Shown: positions 8,198 to 18,061 of the stretch, one piece after another
How positions within the stretch are numbered: position 1 is the first letter of the stretch
Layout: each line of letters starts with the position of its first letter
NCBI RefSeq assembly: GCF_010730955.1
Contig: NZ_AP022577.1
Location: 3,596,001 to 3,660,000 of the forward strand
Origin: Mycolicibacterium aubagnense
GTDB lineage: Bacteria > Actinomycetota > Actinomycetes > Mycobacteriales > Mycobacteriaceae
Length of the DNA stretch: 64,000 nt
Direction: 5' to 3'
Program-made: the position numbers and the translations under genes
The notes under the pieces: generated by a model
What the model saw: only the letters and a program-made list of their open reading frames with translations
The model's database searches: none
Told to the model about the DNA's origin: nothing

Positions 8198-9481
8198 ATG
8201 ACGAACCCACAGCCGAAGCCACCCGTCGCCGAGGGGCAGGTCCGCGCGCAACTCAACAAGGACCGGACCCCGCCGTACAAGATCGCCGGCGTGATCATGG
8301 CGCTCGTCACCGCGGTGGTGCTGAGCCTGACCTGGGCCCAGTTCCGCGGCTATTTCGACACCAAGGCCCAGCTCTACGTGCTGACCCCCCGGTCGGGACT
8401 GTCCATGGACCCCGGCTCCAAGGCCACCTACAACGGCGTGCCCATCGGCCGCGTCAAGGAGATTCAGGTCGTCGGGCATCAGGGCCAGACGCCCGAGGCC
8501 AAGCTCGTCCTGAACGTCGACCCGCAGTACCTCAACCTGCTGCCCAAGAACGTCGACGTGAAGCTGCTGGCCACCACGGCCTTCGGCAACAAGTACGTCT
8601 CGTTCACCTCACCGTCGAACCCGGCCCCGCAGCGGCTCAAGGGCGGCGACACCATCGACGTGTCCCAGTGCTCGCCGCCGACGCCGCCGAGCGCGTGCGT
8701 CACGACCGAGTTCAACACGCTGTTCGAGACCGTCACCGCGATCTCCGAGCAGGTCGACCCCATCAAGCTGAACCAGACGCTGACGGCGGCCGCCCAGGCT
8801 CTCGACGGCCTGGGTGACAAGTTCGGTCAGTCACTGGTCAACGGCAACACCATCCTGGCCGACCTGAACCAGCGGATGCCGACCTTCCGGCACGACACGA
8901 GGGCGCTCGCCGACCTGACCGAGGTCTACGCCAAGGCGTCGCCGGACCTGTGGGACGGCCTCAAGAACGCCGTCACCACCGAGCGCACCCTGAACGACCA
9001 GCGCGGCAACATCGACCAGGCGCTGATGTCGGCCGTCGGATTCGGCAACACCGGTGGGGACATCCTTGAGCGCGGCGGCCCGTACCTGGTCCGCGGGGCC
9101 GAGGACCTGCTGCCGACGTCGCGGGTGCTCGACAAGTACGCCCCCGAGCTCGACTGCCTGTTCCGTGGTTTCGCCGCCGGTGCGCCGGCCGCGGCCAAGG
9201 GCCTCGGCGGTAACGGCTACTCGCTGGTGACCCACACCGAGCTCGTCGGTGCGGCCAACCAGTACGTCTACCCGGACAACCTCCCGCGGATCAACGCCTC
9301 CGGCGGTCCGATGGGTCGACCGGGCTGCTGGACGGTCACCAAGGACATCCTCCCGATGCCCTACATGGTGATGGACACTGGCGCGTCGATCGCGCCGTAC
9401 AACCACTTCGGTCTCGGTTCGCCGTTCGCGTCCGAATACGTCTGGGGTCGTCAAGACGGGGAGAACACGATCAACCCATGA
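8198..9481 (+). CDS. mce1A: Mce1A, MCE-domain lipid-transport subunit
   Basis: A 427-residue MCE protein. A single N-terminal transmembrane anchor lies at about residues 29-47, then the MCE/MlaD domain (about 52-135, including the YNGVPIGRVKEIQ turn), then a long helical region and a cysteine-containing C-terminal domain. Mce subunits are thought to form a hetero-hexameric tube carrying fatty or mycolic acids across the periplasm to YrbE1AB. It is slightly shorter than the M. tuberculosis protein. The TGA overlaps the next start as ATGA (9478-9481), so translation is probably coupled. Confidence 0.93.
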   Translation: MTNPQPKPPVAEGQVRAQLNKDRTPPYKIAGVIMALVTAVVLSLTWAQFRGYFDTKAQLYVLTPRSGLSMDPGSKATYNGVPIGRVKEIQVVGHQGQTPEAKLVLNVDPQYLNLLPKNVDVKLLATTAFGNKYVSFTSPSNPAPQRLKGGDTIDVSQCSPPTPPSACVTTEFNTLFETVTAISEQVDPIKLNQTLTAAAQALDGLGDKFGQSLVNGNTILADLNQRMPTFRHDTRALADLTEVYAKASPDLWDGLKNAVTTERTLNDQRGNIDQALMSAVGFGNTGGDILERGGPYLVRGAEDLLPTSRVLDKYAPELDCLFRGFAAGAPAAAKGLGGNGYSLVTHTELVGAANQYVYPDNLPRINASGGPMGRPGCWTVTKDILPMPYMVMDTGASIAPYNHFGLGSPFASEYVWGRQDGENTINP

Positions 9482-10506
9482 GCATCAAGGGCACGGCGTT
9501 CAAACTCGCCATCTTCTCCGCGGTCCTGCTGGCATTCACCGCAGGCATCTTCATCGTGTTCGGTCAGTTCCGGTTCAGCCGGAACAACGACTACTTCGCG
9601 ATCTTCGACAACACCAGCGGCCTCAAGGCCGATCAGTTCGTGCGTGCCTTCGGCGTCGAGGTCGGCAAGGTCACCGATGTCGAACTGATCCCCGGCGGCA
9701 AGGTGCGGGTGCACTTCAACGTCGACAAGTCGGTTCCGCTGTACCAGCAGACCTCGGCGCACATCCGCTATCTGGACCTGCTCGGCAACCGGTTCCTGGA
9801 CCTTCGACGGGGTGACAGCAACCAGATCCTGCCGCCCGGGGGGACCATCCCGGTCGAGCGCACCGAGCCCGCCCTGGACCTCGACGCCCTGGTCGGTGGC
9901 TTCCGGCCGCTGTTCCGTTCGCTGGATCCGCAGAAGGTCAACACCATCGCCTCGTCGATCGTCACGATCTTCCAGGGCGAGGGCGGGACCATCAACAACA
10001 TCCTCGACCAGACGGCGCAGTTCACCTCGACGGTCGGTGAGCAGGACCAGGCCATCGGCGAGGTGATCAAGAACCTCAACACGGTTCTCGACACCACGGT
10101 CAAACACCAGAAGCAGTTCGACGACACGCTCAAGAACTTCGAATCGCTGGTGACCGGGCTGAAGAACCGCGCCGACCCGATCGCCGATTCGGTGGCCAAC
10201 ATCAGCAACGCCGCGAACTCGCTCGGCGACCTGCTGGGTGACAACCGCCCGCTGCTGCACGACACCCTCGGCTACCTCGAGACCACGCAGCAGTCGCTGG
10301 TCGACCAGAAGGAGCAGCTGAACGACACCCTGCAGAAGGTGCCGCAGGCGCTGAAGATTCTGGGCCGCTCCGGTGGTGTCTACGGCGACTTCTTCAACTT
10401 CTACGTCTGCGACATCGAGTTGAAGATGAACGGTTTGCAGCCGGGTGGTCCGGTGCGCACGGTCAAGTTCACAAACCAGCCGTCCGGAAGGTGCACGCCG
10501 AAGTGA
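9478..10506 (+). CDS. mce1B: Mce1B, MCE-domain lipid-transport subunit
   Basis: A 342-residue MCE protein with an N-terminal membrane anchor (about 8-26), an MCE domain at about 36-115 (FDNTSGLKADQFVRAFGVEV) and a helical needle domain rich in N, Q and D. The C-terminus is short and lacks the proline-rich tail seen in Mce1C and Mce1D, as expected for B subunits. It is coupled to mce1A by an ATGA overlap and to mce1C by a GTGA overlap at 10503-10506. Confidence 0.92.
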   Translation: MSIKGTAFKLAIFSAVLLAFTAGIFIVFGQFRFSRNNDYFAIFDNTSGLKADQFVRAFGVEVGKVTDVELIPGGKVRVHFNVDKSVPLYQQTSAHIRYLDLLGNRFLDLRRGDSNQILPPGGTIPVERTEPALDLDALVGGFRPLFRSLDPQKVNTIASSIVTIFQGEGGTINNILDQTAQFTSTVGEQDQAIGEVIKNLNTVLDTTVKHQKQFDDTLKNFESLVTGLKNRADPIADSVANISNAANSLGDLLGDNRPLLHDTLGYLETTQQSLVDQKEQLNDTLQKVPQALKILGRSGGVYGDFFNFYVCDIELKMNGLQPGGPVRTVKFTNQPSGRCTPK

Positions 10507-12080
10507 GGACCATAGAAGGATCCGACCGGGTCCGCAGAGGCGCAATGGGCCTCGCTGTCGTCGCCTTGGTGACGGCGGTCGGAGCGTCCGTCACGAACGT
10601 GCCCATGCTCTTCGCGGCGCCGACGTACTACGGCCAGTTCAGTGATACCGGCGGCCTCATGGTGGGCGACTTCGTCCGCATCGACGGCGTCAACGTCGGC
10701 CAGGTCAAGACCATGGACGTCGATCGCGACAAGGTGATCATCGGCTTCCAGATCGGCACCAACACCATCGGTTCGGACAGCCGCGCGCTGATCAAGACCG
10801 AGACGATCCTGGGCCGCAAGGCCATCGAGATCGAGCCCAAGGGCACCCACAAGCTGCCGCCGCGGGGTACGTTGCCGCTGGGCCAGACGTCCACGCCGTA
10901 CCAGATTTACGACGCGATCTTCGACGTCACCCGCGCCACGCAGGGCTGGGACACCAAGACCATCAAGGACTCGCTCAACGTGCTGTCCGAGACCGCGGAT
11001 CAGACCTCGCCGCACCTGAGCGCCGCGCTGGAAGGCGTGCAGAAGCTCTCGGAGACCATCGGCAAGCGTGATGACCAGGTCCGGTCGCTGTTGGCCAACG
11101 CCAACAAGATCGCGACGGTCCTCAGCGACCGCAGCGGTCAGGTCAACGCGTTGCTGGTCAACGCCCAGACGCTGCTGCACGCCCTGAACCAGCGTGGCGA
11201 GGCCGTCGGCCTGCTGCTGGAGCGGATCTCCAAGGTGTCGCACCAACTCCAGGCGACCATCGACGAGAACCCGAACATCAACCACGTGCTGGAGCAGCTC
11301 AGGACCATCAGCGACATCCTCGTCGCCCGCAAGCAGGACCTGGCCGACACGCTGGTGTCGGCGGGCAAGTTCGTGGCCTCGCTGTCGGAGGCCATCGCAT
11401 CGGGCCCGTACTTCAAGGTCATGGTCGAGAACATCCTGCCGCCGCAGCTGATGCAGCCGTTCGTGGACGCCGCGTTCAAGAAGCGCGGACTGAACCCCGA
11501 AGACTTCTGGCGCAGCACCGGCCTGCCTGAGGCGCAGTGGCCGGACCCCAACGGCAAGCGCTTCGCCAACGGTGCGCCGCCGCCGGCCCCGCCGAAGCTC
11601 GAAGGCACGCCGGAGCACCCCGGCCCCGCGGTGCCTCCTGGCTCGCCGTGCTCGTACACCCCAGGTGCTGGCGCCGACCCGTCGCCGGCCGATCCGCTGC
11701 CGTGCTCGCACCTCGGCGTGGGTCCGTTCGGGGACAACCCGTACGGCAACAACTACGGCGCGCCGGATGTTGTTGCGTCACAGCCGAACCCGGCTGGCGT
11801 GCCCACCGGCCCGGGGGTGCCGTCGGCCGCCCTGCCTGGGCAACCGGCTCAGAACGTGCCCGGTACGCCGGTGCCGTTGCCGCCGGCACCCGTCGGCGCC
11901 CGGACGGTTCCGCTGACGCCGCAGCCCGGTGACAACGACATCGCTCCCGGATTCGCTCCGATCCCCGGGCCGCTGATCGCTCCGCCGGCACCGCCGGGGC
12001 CGGGTCCCAACGCCGGACCGGCCGGTACCGCGCCGTTGCCGGGTAACCCGCCGTTCCTCCCGCCAGGGTCGCAAGGATAG
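10503..12080 (+). CDS. mce1C: Mce1C, MCE-domain lipid-transport subunit
   Basis: A 525-residue MCE protein with a membrane segment at about 14-32, an MCE domain (SDTGGLMVGDFVRIDGVNVG), a helical middle, the family-typical PFVDAAFKKRG / DFWRSTGLPE segment, and a long Pro/Gly/Ala-rich tail from about residue 350 to the end. The GTG at 10503 is preferred to an upstream ATG because it gives the exact M. tuberculosis-type N-terminus (VRTIEGSDR) and the recurring 4-base overlap. The tail is probably disordered and periplasmic or wall-facing. Confidence 0.92.
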   Translation: MRTIEGSDRVRRGAMGLAVVALVTAVGASVTNVPMLFAAPTYYGQFSDTGGLMVGDFVRIDGVNVGQVKTMDVDRDKVIIGFQIGTNTIGSDSRALIKTETILGRKAIEIEPKGTHKLPPRGTLPLGQTSTPYQIYDAIFDVTRATQGWDTKTIKDSLNVLSETADQTSPHLSAALEGVQKLSETIGKRDDQVRSLLANANKIATVLSDRSGQVNALLVNAQTLLHALNQRGEAVGLLLERISKVSHQLQATIDENPNINHVLEQLRTISDILVARKQDLADTLVSAGKFVASLSEAIASGPYFKVMVENILPPQLMQPFVDAAFKKRGLNPEDFWRSTGLPEAQWPDPNGKRFANGAPPPAPPKLEGTPEHPGPAVPPGSPCSYTPGAGADPSPADPLPCSHLGVGPFGDNPYGNNYGAPDVVASQPNPAGVPTGPGVPSAALPGQPAQNVPGTPVPLPPAPVGARTVPLTPQPGDNDIAPGFAPIPGPLIAPPAPPGPGPNAGPAGTAPLPGNPPFLPPGSQG

Positions 12081-12090
12081 GGCCGCCACG

Positions 12091-13713
12091 ATGTCGACTG
12101 TTTTCAACATCCGGAACATCAAGAAGCCGGACCTGTCCAAGGGGACGCTCATCGGTGGTGCCCTCGCACTGGTGGCGATCGTGCTCGTCGGATTCTTCGG
12201 GCTGCAGCTGTACCGCAAGCTGACCACCACGACGGTGACGGCGTACTTCCCTGAGGTGCTGGCGCTGTACCCCGGCGACAAGGTCCTCATCATGGGCGTC
12301 GAGGTCGGGGCCATCGATACCCTCGAGACGTCGCCCGACGGGAAGATGAAGGTCGTCTTCCACTACTCGAACAAGTACAAGGTGCCGCAGAACGCGTCCG
12401 CCTCCGTGCTGAACCCGAGTCTGGTGGCGTCGCGCGTCATCCAGCTGTCGCCGCCGTACACCGGCGGACCGGCGATGAAGGACGGTGCGGTCATCCCGAT
12501 CGAGCGGACCCAGATTCCGATCGAGTACGACGAGCTGCGTAACCAGCTGACGCGCATCCTCGCCGAGCTGGGACCGACCAAGGAACAGCCCAAGGGTCCC
12601 TTCGGCGACATCATCGAGTCGTTCGCCAACGGCTTCGAGGGCAAGGGCGCGCAGATCAACAAGACCCTCAAGGGCCTGTCTGACGCGGTCAACACCCTGA
12701 ACCAGGGCCGCGGCGACTTCATCCAGGTGATCAAGAGCCTGGCGGTCTTCGTCAACGCGCTGCACAAGAGCGACCAGCAGTTCGTCTCGCTGAACAACGA
12801 CCTGGCCTCGTTCACCAACAAGTTCACCAACACCGATCAGGAACTGGCCAGCGCGCTCAAGGACCTGAACAATGTGATGACGACGACCCGCAGCTTCCTG
12901 GACAAGAACGGCAGCGTCCTCGCCCACGACATCAACAACGTGTCCGAGGCGACGACGGCCATCCTGCAGCCGGAGCCGCGGGACGGTCTGGAACGGGCCC
13001 TGCACGCCTACCCGAACTTCCTGGCCAACCTCGAGAACATCTACTCGCCGGCCACCGGCGGTCTGATCGCCTCCGGCGTGTTGCCGGGCTTGACCAGCTT
13101 CTCGAACCCGCTGCAGTTCATCTGCAGCTCGATCCAGGCCGGCAGCCGGTTGGGCTACCAGGACTCCGCTGAGCTGTGCGCGCAGTACCTGGCGCCGGTC
13201 ATGGACGCGATCAAGTTCAACTACCTGCCGTTCGGTATCAACATGGCGACCACCGCCATGACGCTGCCGAAGCTGGTCACCTACTCGGAGCCGCGCCTGC
13301 AGCCCCCGGGCGGGTTCAAGGACACCACCGTGCCGGGTGTGTTCTCGCGCGACACCGCGTGGTCGCACGGCCAGCATGAGGCAGGCTGGGTCACCGCGCC
13401 CGGTATGCAGGGCCTCAAGGTCGGACAGTCGACCCAGGACCTGCTGACCCCCGAGTCGCTGGGTGAGCTCATGGGTGGGCCGGACATCATTCCGCCGACC
13501 GGTGGCGTCACCATGTCCGGCCCGCCGGATGCCTACAACGAGAGCAGCCCGCTGCCGCCGCCGTGGTACCCGCAGCCGGGACCGGTCTCGCCGCCGCGAC
13601 CGGGCAATGACCCGAGCCCGATGAGTGCCATGGCACCTGGGCCCGCCCCGGGACCGGCGCCCGCGCCGGGGCCGGCCGGACCCGCACTTCCTGCCGAAGT
13701 TGGAGGCCAATGA
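12091..13713 (+). CDS. mce1D: Mce1D, MCE-domain lipid-transport subunit
   Basis: A 540-residue MCE protein. The N-terminal anchor is at about 27-48; the MCE domain follows (YFPEVLALYPGDKVLIMGVEVG). A long helical region with N/D/Q-rich heptads extends to about residue 310, then a compact C-terminal domain with Cys residues, and a Pro-rich tail from about 455. It starts 10 bases after the mce1C stop, one of the few non-overlapping joints in the operon, and ends in an ATGA overlap with mce1E. Confidence 0.92.
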   Translation: MSTVFNIRNIKKPDLSKGTLIGGALALVAIVLVGFFGLQLYRKLTTTTVTAYFPEVLALYPGDKVLIMGVEVGAIDTLETSPDGKMKVVFHYSNKYKVPQNASASVLNPSLVASRVIQLSPPYTGGPAMKDGAVIPIERTQIPIEYDELRNQLTRILAELGPTKEQPKGPFGDIIESFANGFEGKGAQINKTLKGLSDAVNTLNQGRGDFIQVIKSLAVFVNALHKSDQQFVSLNNDLASFTNKFTNTDQELASALKDLNNVMTTTRSFLDKNGSVLAHDINNVSEATTAILQPEPRDGLERALHAYPNFLANLENIYSPATGGLIASGVLPGLTSFSNPLQFICSSIQAGSRLGYQDSAELCAQYLAPVMDAIKFNYLPFGINMATTAMTLPKLVTYSEPRLQPPGGFKDTTVPGVFSRDTAWSHGQHEAGWVTAPGMQGLKVGQSTQDLLTPESLGELMGGPDIIPPTGGVTMSGPPDAYNESSPLPPPWYPQPGPVSPPRPGNDPSPMSAMAPGPAPGPAPAPGPAGPALPAEVGGQ

Positions 13714-14903
13714 TGACCGGGTCCATGGGGCCGAAGTCACCCTCGGCGTATTCGCGGCACCGCCGCGGGTGGGCGCGTGGCGCCCGCCGGGTCGGCGTGT
13801 TGGCTGCCGCCACGTTGATCCTCAGCTCCTGCGGTTGGCGCGGCATCGCCAACGTGCCGCTGCCCGGTGGCCCGGGCACGGTGGACGGCCACTGGACGGT
13901 CTATGTCCAGATGTCGGACACGTTGGGCCTCAACGCCAACAGCCGGGTCCGGGTGGCCGACGTGTTCGTCGGCCGGGTGCGTGCGATTGCCCTGAAGAAC
14001 TGGGTTCCCACTCTGACGGTGGATCTGAACCCGGGTATTCACCTGCCCCGCAACGTGTTTGCCAGGGTCGGTCAGACGAGCCTGTTGGGCTCGCAGCACG
14101 TCGAGCTGGACCAGCCGGCCCATCCCGACGCGCAGCCGCTGCGCAACGGGGACACCATCACCCTCGAGAACTCGAAGCCGTTCCCGACCATCGAGACGAC
14201 GCTGGCGGGTATCTCCGGCATCCTGACCGGCGGCGGTGTGCCGAACATCGAGAAGATCCAGTCCGAGGTCTACAACATCCTCAACGGGCGCGCCGATCAG
14301 ATCAAAGAGTTCCTGCACCGGTTGGACACCTTTACCGACGAGCTCAACCAGCAGCGTGACGACATCACGCGGGCCATCCGGTCCAGTGACACGTTGCTGA
14401 AGGTCGTGGCGGACCGCAACGACACCCTGGATCGGGTGCTCACCGAGACGCCGCCGCTGATCGAGCACTTCAACAAGACCCAGGACCTGTTCAGCAACGC
14501 GGTCCTGGCGCTGGGCCGGTTGTCGAAGGCCGCTGACACGACGCTGTCGAACAGCAACGCCAACCTCCACACCGACCTGGCGACGCTGCAGCGGGCGCTC
14601 AAGCAGATCGCGAAGACGTCACCGAACCTGGTGCCGGCCATGAAGCTGCTGTTCACGCTGCCGTTCCCGATCGACAACATCCCGAAGGTCATCCGCGGCG
14701 ACTACATGAACATCTCGCTGCACCTCGACCTGACGCTCAGCGCCATCGACAACGGCATCCTGACCGGAACCGGGGTGTCGGGCCTGGCCCGCGCGCTGGA
14801 GCAGTCGTGGGGCCGCGATCCGGCGACGATGGTCCCGGATGTCCGATTCACCCCGAACCCGGCCACCGCGCCGGGCGGGCCGCGAGTGGAAAGGGGGGAG
14901 TGA
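13710..14903 (+). CDS. mce1E: Mce1E (LprK), MCE-family lipoprotein
   Basis: A 397-residue MCE subunit. Unlike the other Mce proteins it begins with a lipoprotein signal: an Arg-rich n-region, a hydrophobic stretch and the lipobox LSSC with Cys41 as the lipidation site. The MCE domain (SDTLGLNANSRVRVADVFVG) and a helical domain follow. The E position of mce operons is always the lipoprotein. It starts within the ATGATG at 13710; the second ATG is an equal alternative. The stop is five bases before the mce1F ATG. Confidence 0.92.
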   Translation: MMTGSMGPKSPSAYSRHRRGWARGARRVGVLAAATLILSSCGWRGIANVPLPGGPGTVDGHWTVYVQMSDTLGLNANSRVRVADVFVGRVRAIALKNWVPTLTVDLNPGIHLPRNVFARVGQTSLLGSQHVELDQPAHPDAQPLRNGDTITLENSKPFPTIETTLAGISGILTGGGVPNIEKIQSEVYNILNGRADQIKEFLHRLDTFTDELNQQRDDITRAIRSSDTLLKVVADRNDTLDRVLTETPPLIEHFNKTQDLFSNAVLALGRLSKAADTTLSNSNANLHTDLATLQRALKQIAKTSPNLVPAMKLLFTLPFPIDNIPKVIRGDYMNISLHLDLTLSAIDNGILTGTGVSGLARALEQSWGRDPATMVPDVRFTPNPATAPGGPRVERGE

Positions 14904-14907
14904 GGAG

Positions 14908-16464
14908 ATGCTGACCCGTTTTCTGAAGATGCAGTTGGTGATCTTCAGCATCCTCACGGTGGCCGCGCTCGTCGGCCTGTCCCTGGTCTACCTGCAGTTG
15001 CCGACCTACCTCGGGGTGGGCATGTACCGGCTGTACGCCGACCTGCCGAACTCGGCCGGTCTGTACAAGACGGCCAACGTCACCTACCACGGCATCACCA
15101 TCGGCAAGGTGCTGGCGGTGGAGCCGACGGAGACCGGCGCCCGCGTGAAGATGGACATCGACGACAAGTACAAGATCCCGGTCGACACGGTGGCCAACGT
15201 CCATTCGGTGTCGGCGGTCGGCGAGCAGTTCATCGACCTGGTGTCGCCGGACAACCCCAGCCAGTTCTTCAAAGAAGGCCAGACCATCTCCAAGGGCACG
15301 GTGCCCAAGGAAGTCGGCCCGGCGCTCGACGCCGCCGAGCAGGGTCTGGAGGCGCTGCCCAAGGAGAAGATCGGGGCACTGCTCGACTACACCTCGGAAG
15401 CGGTCGGCGGCCTCGGCCCGTCACTGCAGCACCTCGTCGACGGCACCCAGGCGCTGGCGGGGGACTTCAAGGACAACCTCGGTTCGGTGGACGACATCAT
15501 CCAGAACTCGGCGCCGATCCTCGACAGCCAGGTCCAGTCCGGTGACGCCATCTCGCGGTGGGCCCGGAACCTGAATGTCCTGGCCGCGCAGTCGGCTCAG
15601 CAGGACGCGGCGCTGCGCGGCGCCATCCAGCAGGGCGCCCCGACGGCTGATCAGCTCAACGCGGTGTTCGGTGAGGTCCGTGATGCGCTGCCGCAGTCGC
15701 TGGCCAACGTCGAGATCGTCCTGGACATGCTGAAGCGCTACAACAAGGGCCTCGAGCAGGTGCTCGTGGTGCTGCCCATGGCCGGTCCGATCGTCGACTC
15801 GCTGACCGCGGTCTACGAGAAGGAGCTCCCGATCAACCTGGCGCTGGGCATCAACCAGCCGCCGCCGTGCCTCACCGGCTTCCTGCCGGCGTCGCAGTGG
15901 CGGTCGCCGGCGGACACGTCCACCGCGCCGCTGGCGTCGGGCCTGTACTGCAAGATTCCGAAGGACGCCCAGAACACGGTCCGTGGTTCGCGAAATCTGC
16001 CCTGTGTGGACAACCCGGCGAAGCGCGCGGCGAGCCCCATGGAGTGCCGCGACAACAAGCCGTACGAGCCGCTGGGTACCAACCCGTGGTACGGCACCCC
16101 GGATCAGATCGTGAACTGCCCGGCCCCCGCGGCCCGCTGTGATCAGCCGGTCGATCCGGGCAAGGTGATTCCGGCACCGTCGATCAACAACGGGATGAAC
16201 CCGCTGCCGGCCAACATGCTGCCGCCCCCGGAGCGGGCGTCGGCGCCGTCCAGTGACCCGATCAGTGCGCCTGGCCAGGGCACCGTCGCCTGCAGTGGAC
16301 AGCAACCCAACCCGTGCATCTACACTCCGGCAGCAGGACCAGCGGCCACCTACAACCCGCAGAGCGGTCAAGTGGTCGGACCGAACGGTGTGAAGTATTC
16401 GGTCAACAACTCGAGCAACCCAGGAGACGACGGATGGAAGGAGATGCTGGCACCAGCCAGCTGA
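14908..16464 (+). CDS. mce1F: Mce1F, MCE-domain lipid-transport subunit
   Basis: A 518-residue MCE protein with an N-terminal membrane anchor (about 8-30), MCE domain (LPNSAGLYKTANVTYHGITIG), helical region and a long C-terminal part rich in Pro, Asn and Cys. ATG 14908 matches the family start MLTRFLKMQL, just after a GGAGTGAGGAG purine run; longer frames would overlap mce1E. The C-terminus ends 31 bases inside the start of mam1A, a longer overlap than elsewhere in the operon. Confidence 0.92.
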   Translation: MLTRFLKMQLVIFSILTVAALVGLSLVYLQLPTYLGVGMYRLYADLPNSAGLYKTANVTYHGITIGKVLAVEPTETGARVKMDIDDKYKIPVDTVANVHSVSAVGEQFIDLVSPDNPSQFFKEGQTISKGTVPKEVGPALDAAEQGLEALPKEKIGALLDYTSEAVGGLGPSLQHLVDGTQALAGDFKDNLGSVDDIIQNSAPILDSQVQSGDAISRWARNLNVLAAQSAQQDAALRGAIQQGAPTADQLNAVFGEVRDALPQSLANVEIVLDMLKRYNKGLEQVLVVLPMAGPIVDSLTAVYEKELPINLALGINQPPPCLTGFLPASQWRSPADTSTAPLASGLYCKIPKDAQNTVRGSRNLPCVDNPAKRAASPMECRDNKPYEPLGTNPWYGTPDQIVNCPAPAARCDQPVDPGKVIPAPSINNGMNPLPANMLPPPERASAPSSDPISAPGQGTVACSGQQPNPCIYTPAAGPAATYNPQSGQVVGPNGVKYSVNNSSNPGDDGWKEMLAPAS

Positions 16465-17078
16465 ACCCCACCGATGAGCAGGACGTCACGTCGCAGGACG
16501 TGGTGACGACAGAGCCGTCTGCCGAGGAGTCGATCGAGGAGCCGGGCGTAACCGGCGAATCAGAGGGTGCGCGGCGCCCCGCCCGGATCGGGCGGGGAAT
16601 TGCCCTGACGGTGTGTGCAGTGCTGGTGATCCTGGCCGCCGCGGTTGGCGTGGGCGGTTGGTTCGCGCTCACGTCGCATCGCGAGAGCCAGGCACTCGCG
16701 GCGAACGAGACGGCTGCCATCGCGGCCGCCAAGGACTGTGTGACGGCCACCCAGGCGCCTGATACGTCGGCCATGATCGCTGCCCAGACGAAGATCATCG
16801 AGTGCGCCACCGGCGCGTATGCGACGCAGGCCTCGTTCATGAGCGGGATCACGCTCGACGCGTACAAGGCTGCCAACGTGCAGGTGCAGATCTCGCAGAT
16901 GCGGGCCGCCGTCGAGAAGCACAACGACGACGGGTCCATCGATGTGCTGGTCGCGCTGCGCGTGAAGATCAGCAACAGCGCCGAGCAGGACAAGGAAGTC
17001 GGTTACCGGATGCGGGCGCAGATGGCACCGGTGGACGGGAAGTACAAGGTGGCCAAGCTCGACCAGGTCACCTCGTGA
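16434..17078 (+). CDS. Mce-associated membrane protein Mam1A (Rv0175-like)
   Basis: A 214-residue protein with an acidic, disordered N-terminus (about 1-50), one transmembrane helix (about 57-80) and a C-terminal cystatin/SnoaL-like domain outside the membrane. Mam proteins stabilise Mce complexes. ATG 16434 is the first in-frame start after a GGAGACGACGG purine-rich stretch and overlaps the mce1F 3' end by 31 bases. Its stop overlaps the next start as GTGA. Confidence 0.85.
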   Translation: MEGDAGTSQLNPTDEQDVTSQDVVTTEPSAEESIEEPGVTGESEGARRPARIGRGIALTVCAVLVILAAAVGVGGWFALTSHRESQALAANETAAIAAAKDCVTATQAPDTSAMIAAQTKIIECATGAYATQASFMSGITLDAYKAANVQVQISQMRAAVEKHNDDGSIDVLVALRVKISNSAEQDKEVGYRMRAQMAPVDGKYKVAKLDQVTS

Positions 17079-18061
17079 CGGTTGGCCAGGAGACGACGAA
17101 CGCCGAGTCAGTGAGCGACGAGTCTGGGCGTGCCGAGACGGCGGTCCAGGCGGCACCGGTGTTGGCCTCGTGGCCGGCGCGGGCCGGCGCCTTCGCACTC
17201 GACGTGGTCCTGGGCGTGGCGGTCATCGCTGTCATGGCCTTGCTGGGCTACGCCGCCCGGGCCGACTGGACGCTGTGGGTGTACGCCGGGCTGGCGACGC
17301 TGGCGGCGGCGGCGATCCTGGTGAACCGCTGGCTGCTGCCGTCGATCACGGGCTGGAGCCTGGGCCGTTCGCTGTTCTCGATCCGGGTGGAGCGGGTACC
17401 CGCCGGTGTTCCGGCCGGTATGGGTCGGCTGATCCTGCGTGACCTCGCGCACCTGCTCGACACCGTCGCGGTGCTGCTCGGCTGGTTGTGGCCGCTGTGG
17501 GATCCGCGTCATCGCACCTTCGCAGATCTGTTGCTGCACACGGAAGTTCGCGTCGTACCGGCTCCGGAGCGGGACCCCGGTCGCCGGGCGGGCCAGGTGC
17601 TCACGGCCGCGGCTCTGATCTGTGTGGCGGCAGTGGGCCTGAGCTACGGCGTGCAGTTCCGGCATGACCGCGCGGTCGACGAAGCGCGACACCAGATTTC
17701 GGAGCAGGGCCCCAAGATCGTCGAGCATGTCCTGAGCTACGGCGTCGACACCTTTCAGAACGACTTCAAGACCGCCCAGGCGTTGGTCACCGACGGTTAC
17801 CGGGACCAGCTGATCAAGCAGCAGCAGATAAGCAGCAAGAAGCCGACGACCAACCAGTACTACGCGGTGAGCAGCGCGGTGCTGACCGCCGACACCGACA
17901 AGGCGACGATGCTGCTCGCTCTGCAGGGGCAGCGCGGCGTCGACACCAACTCGCTGCGGTTCATCACCGCGACCGTGCGGGTCGACTTCGTGAAGTCGCG
18001 TGACGGCAAGTGGCAGTTGTCGAATCTGACGGTGCTCAAGAGCCCGCGGGGAGGACGCTGA
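17075..18061 (+). CDS. Mce-associated membrane protein Mam1B with RDD domain (Rv0176-like)
   Basis: A 328-residue protein that combines an RDD-type membrane domain (about 30-150; PARAGAFALDVVLG and LGRSLFSIRVERV, then an LRDLAHLLDTVAVLLG helix and DPRHRTFADLLL), another helix near 170-190, and a soluble Mam-type domain to the end. This fusion is typical of the second mam gene of the mce1 locus. GTG 17075 was chosen because it gives the 4-base GTGA coupling to mam1A. Confidence 0.85.
   Translation: MTVGQETTNAESVSDESGRAETAVQAAPVLASWPARAGAFALDVVLGVAVIAVMALLGYAARADWTLWVYAGLATLAAAAILVNRWLLPSITGWSLGRSLFSIRVERVPAGVPAGMGRLILRDLAHLLDTVAVLLGWLWPLWDPRHRTFADLLLHTEVRVVPAPERDPGRRAGQVLTAAALICVAAVGLSYGVQFRHDRAVDEARHQISEQGPKIVEHVLSYGVDTFQNDFKTAQALVTDGYRDQLIKQQQISSKKPTTNQYYAVSSAVLTADTDKATMLLALQGQRGVDTNSLRFITATVRVDFVKSRDGKWQLSNLTVLKSPRGGR

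Noticed and set aside
11476..13740. Long minus-strand frame opposite mce1C and mce1D
   Set aside because: It crosses two well-recognised Mce genes and has no recognisable content.
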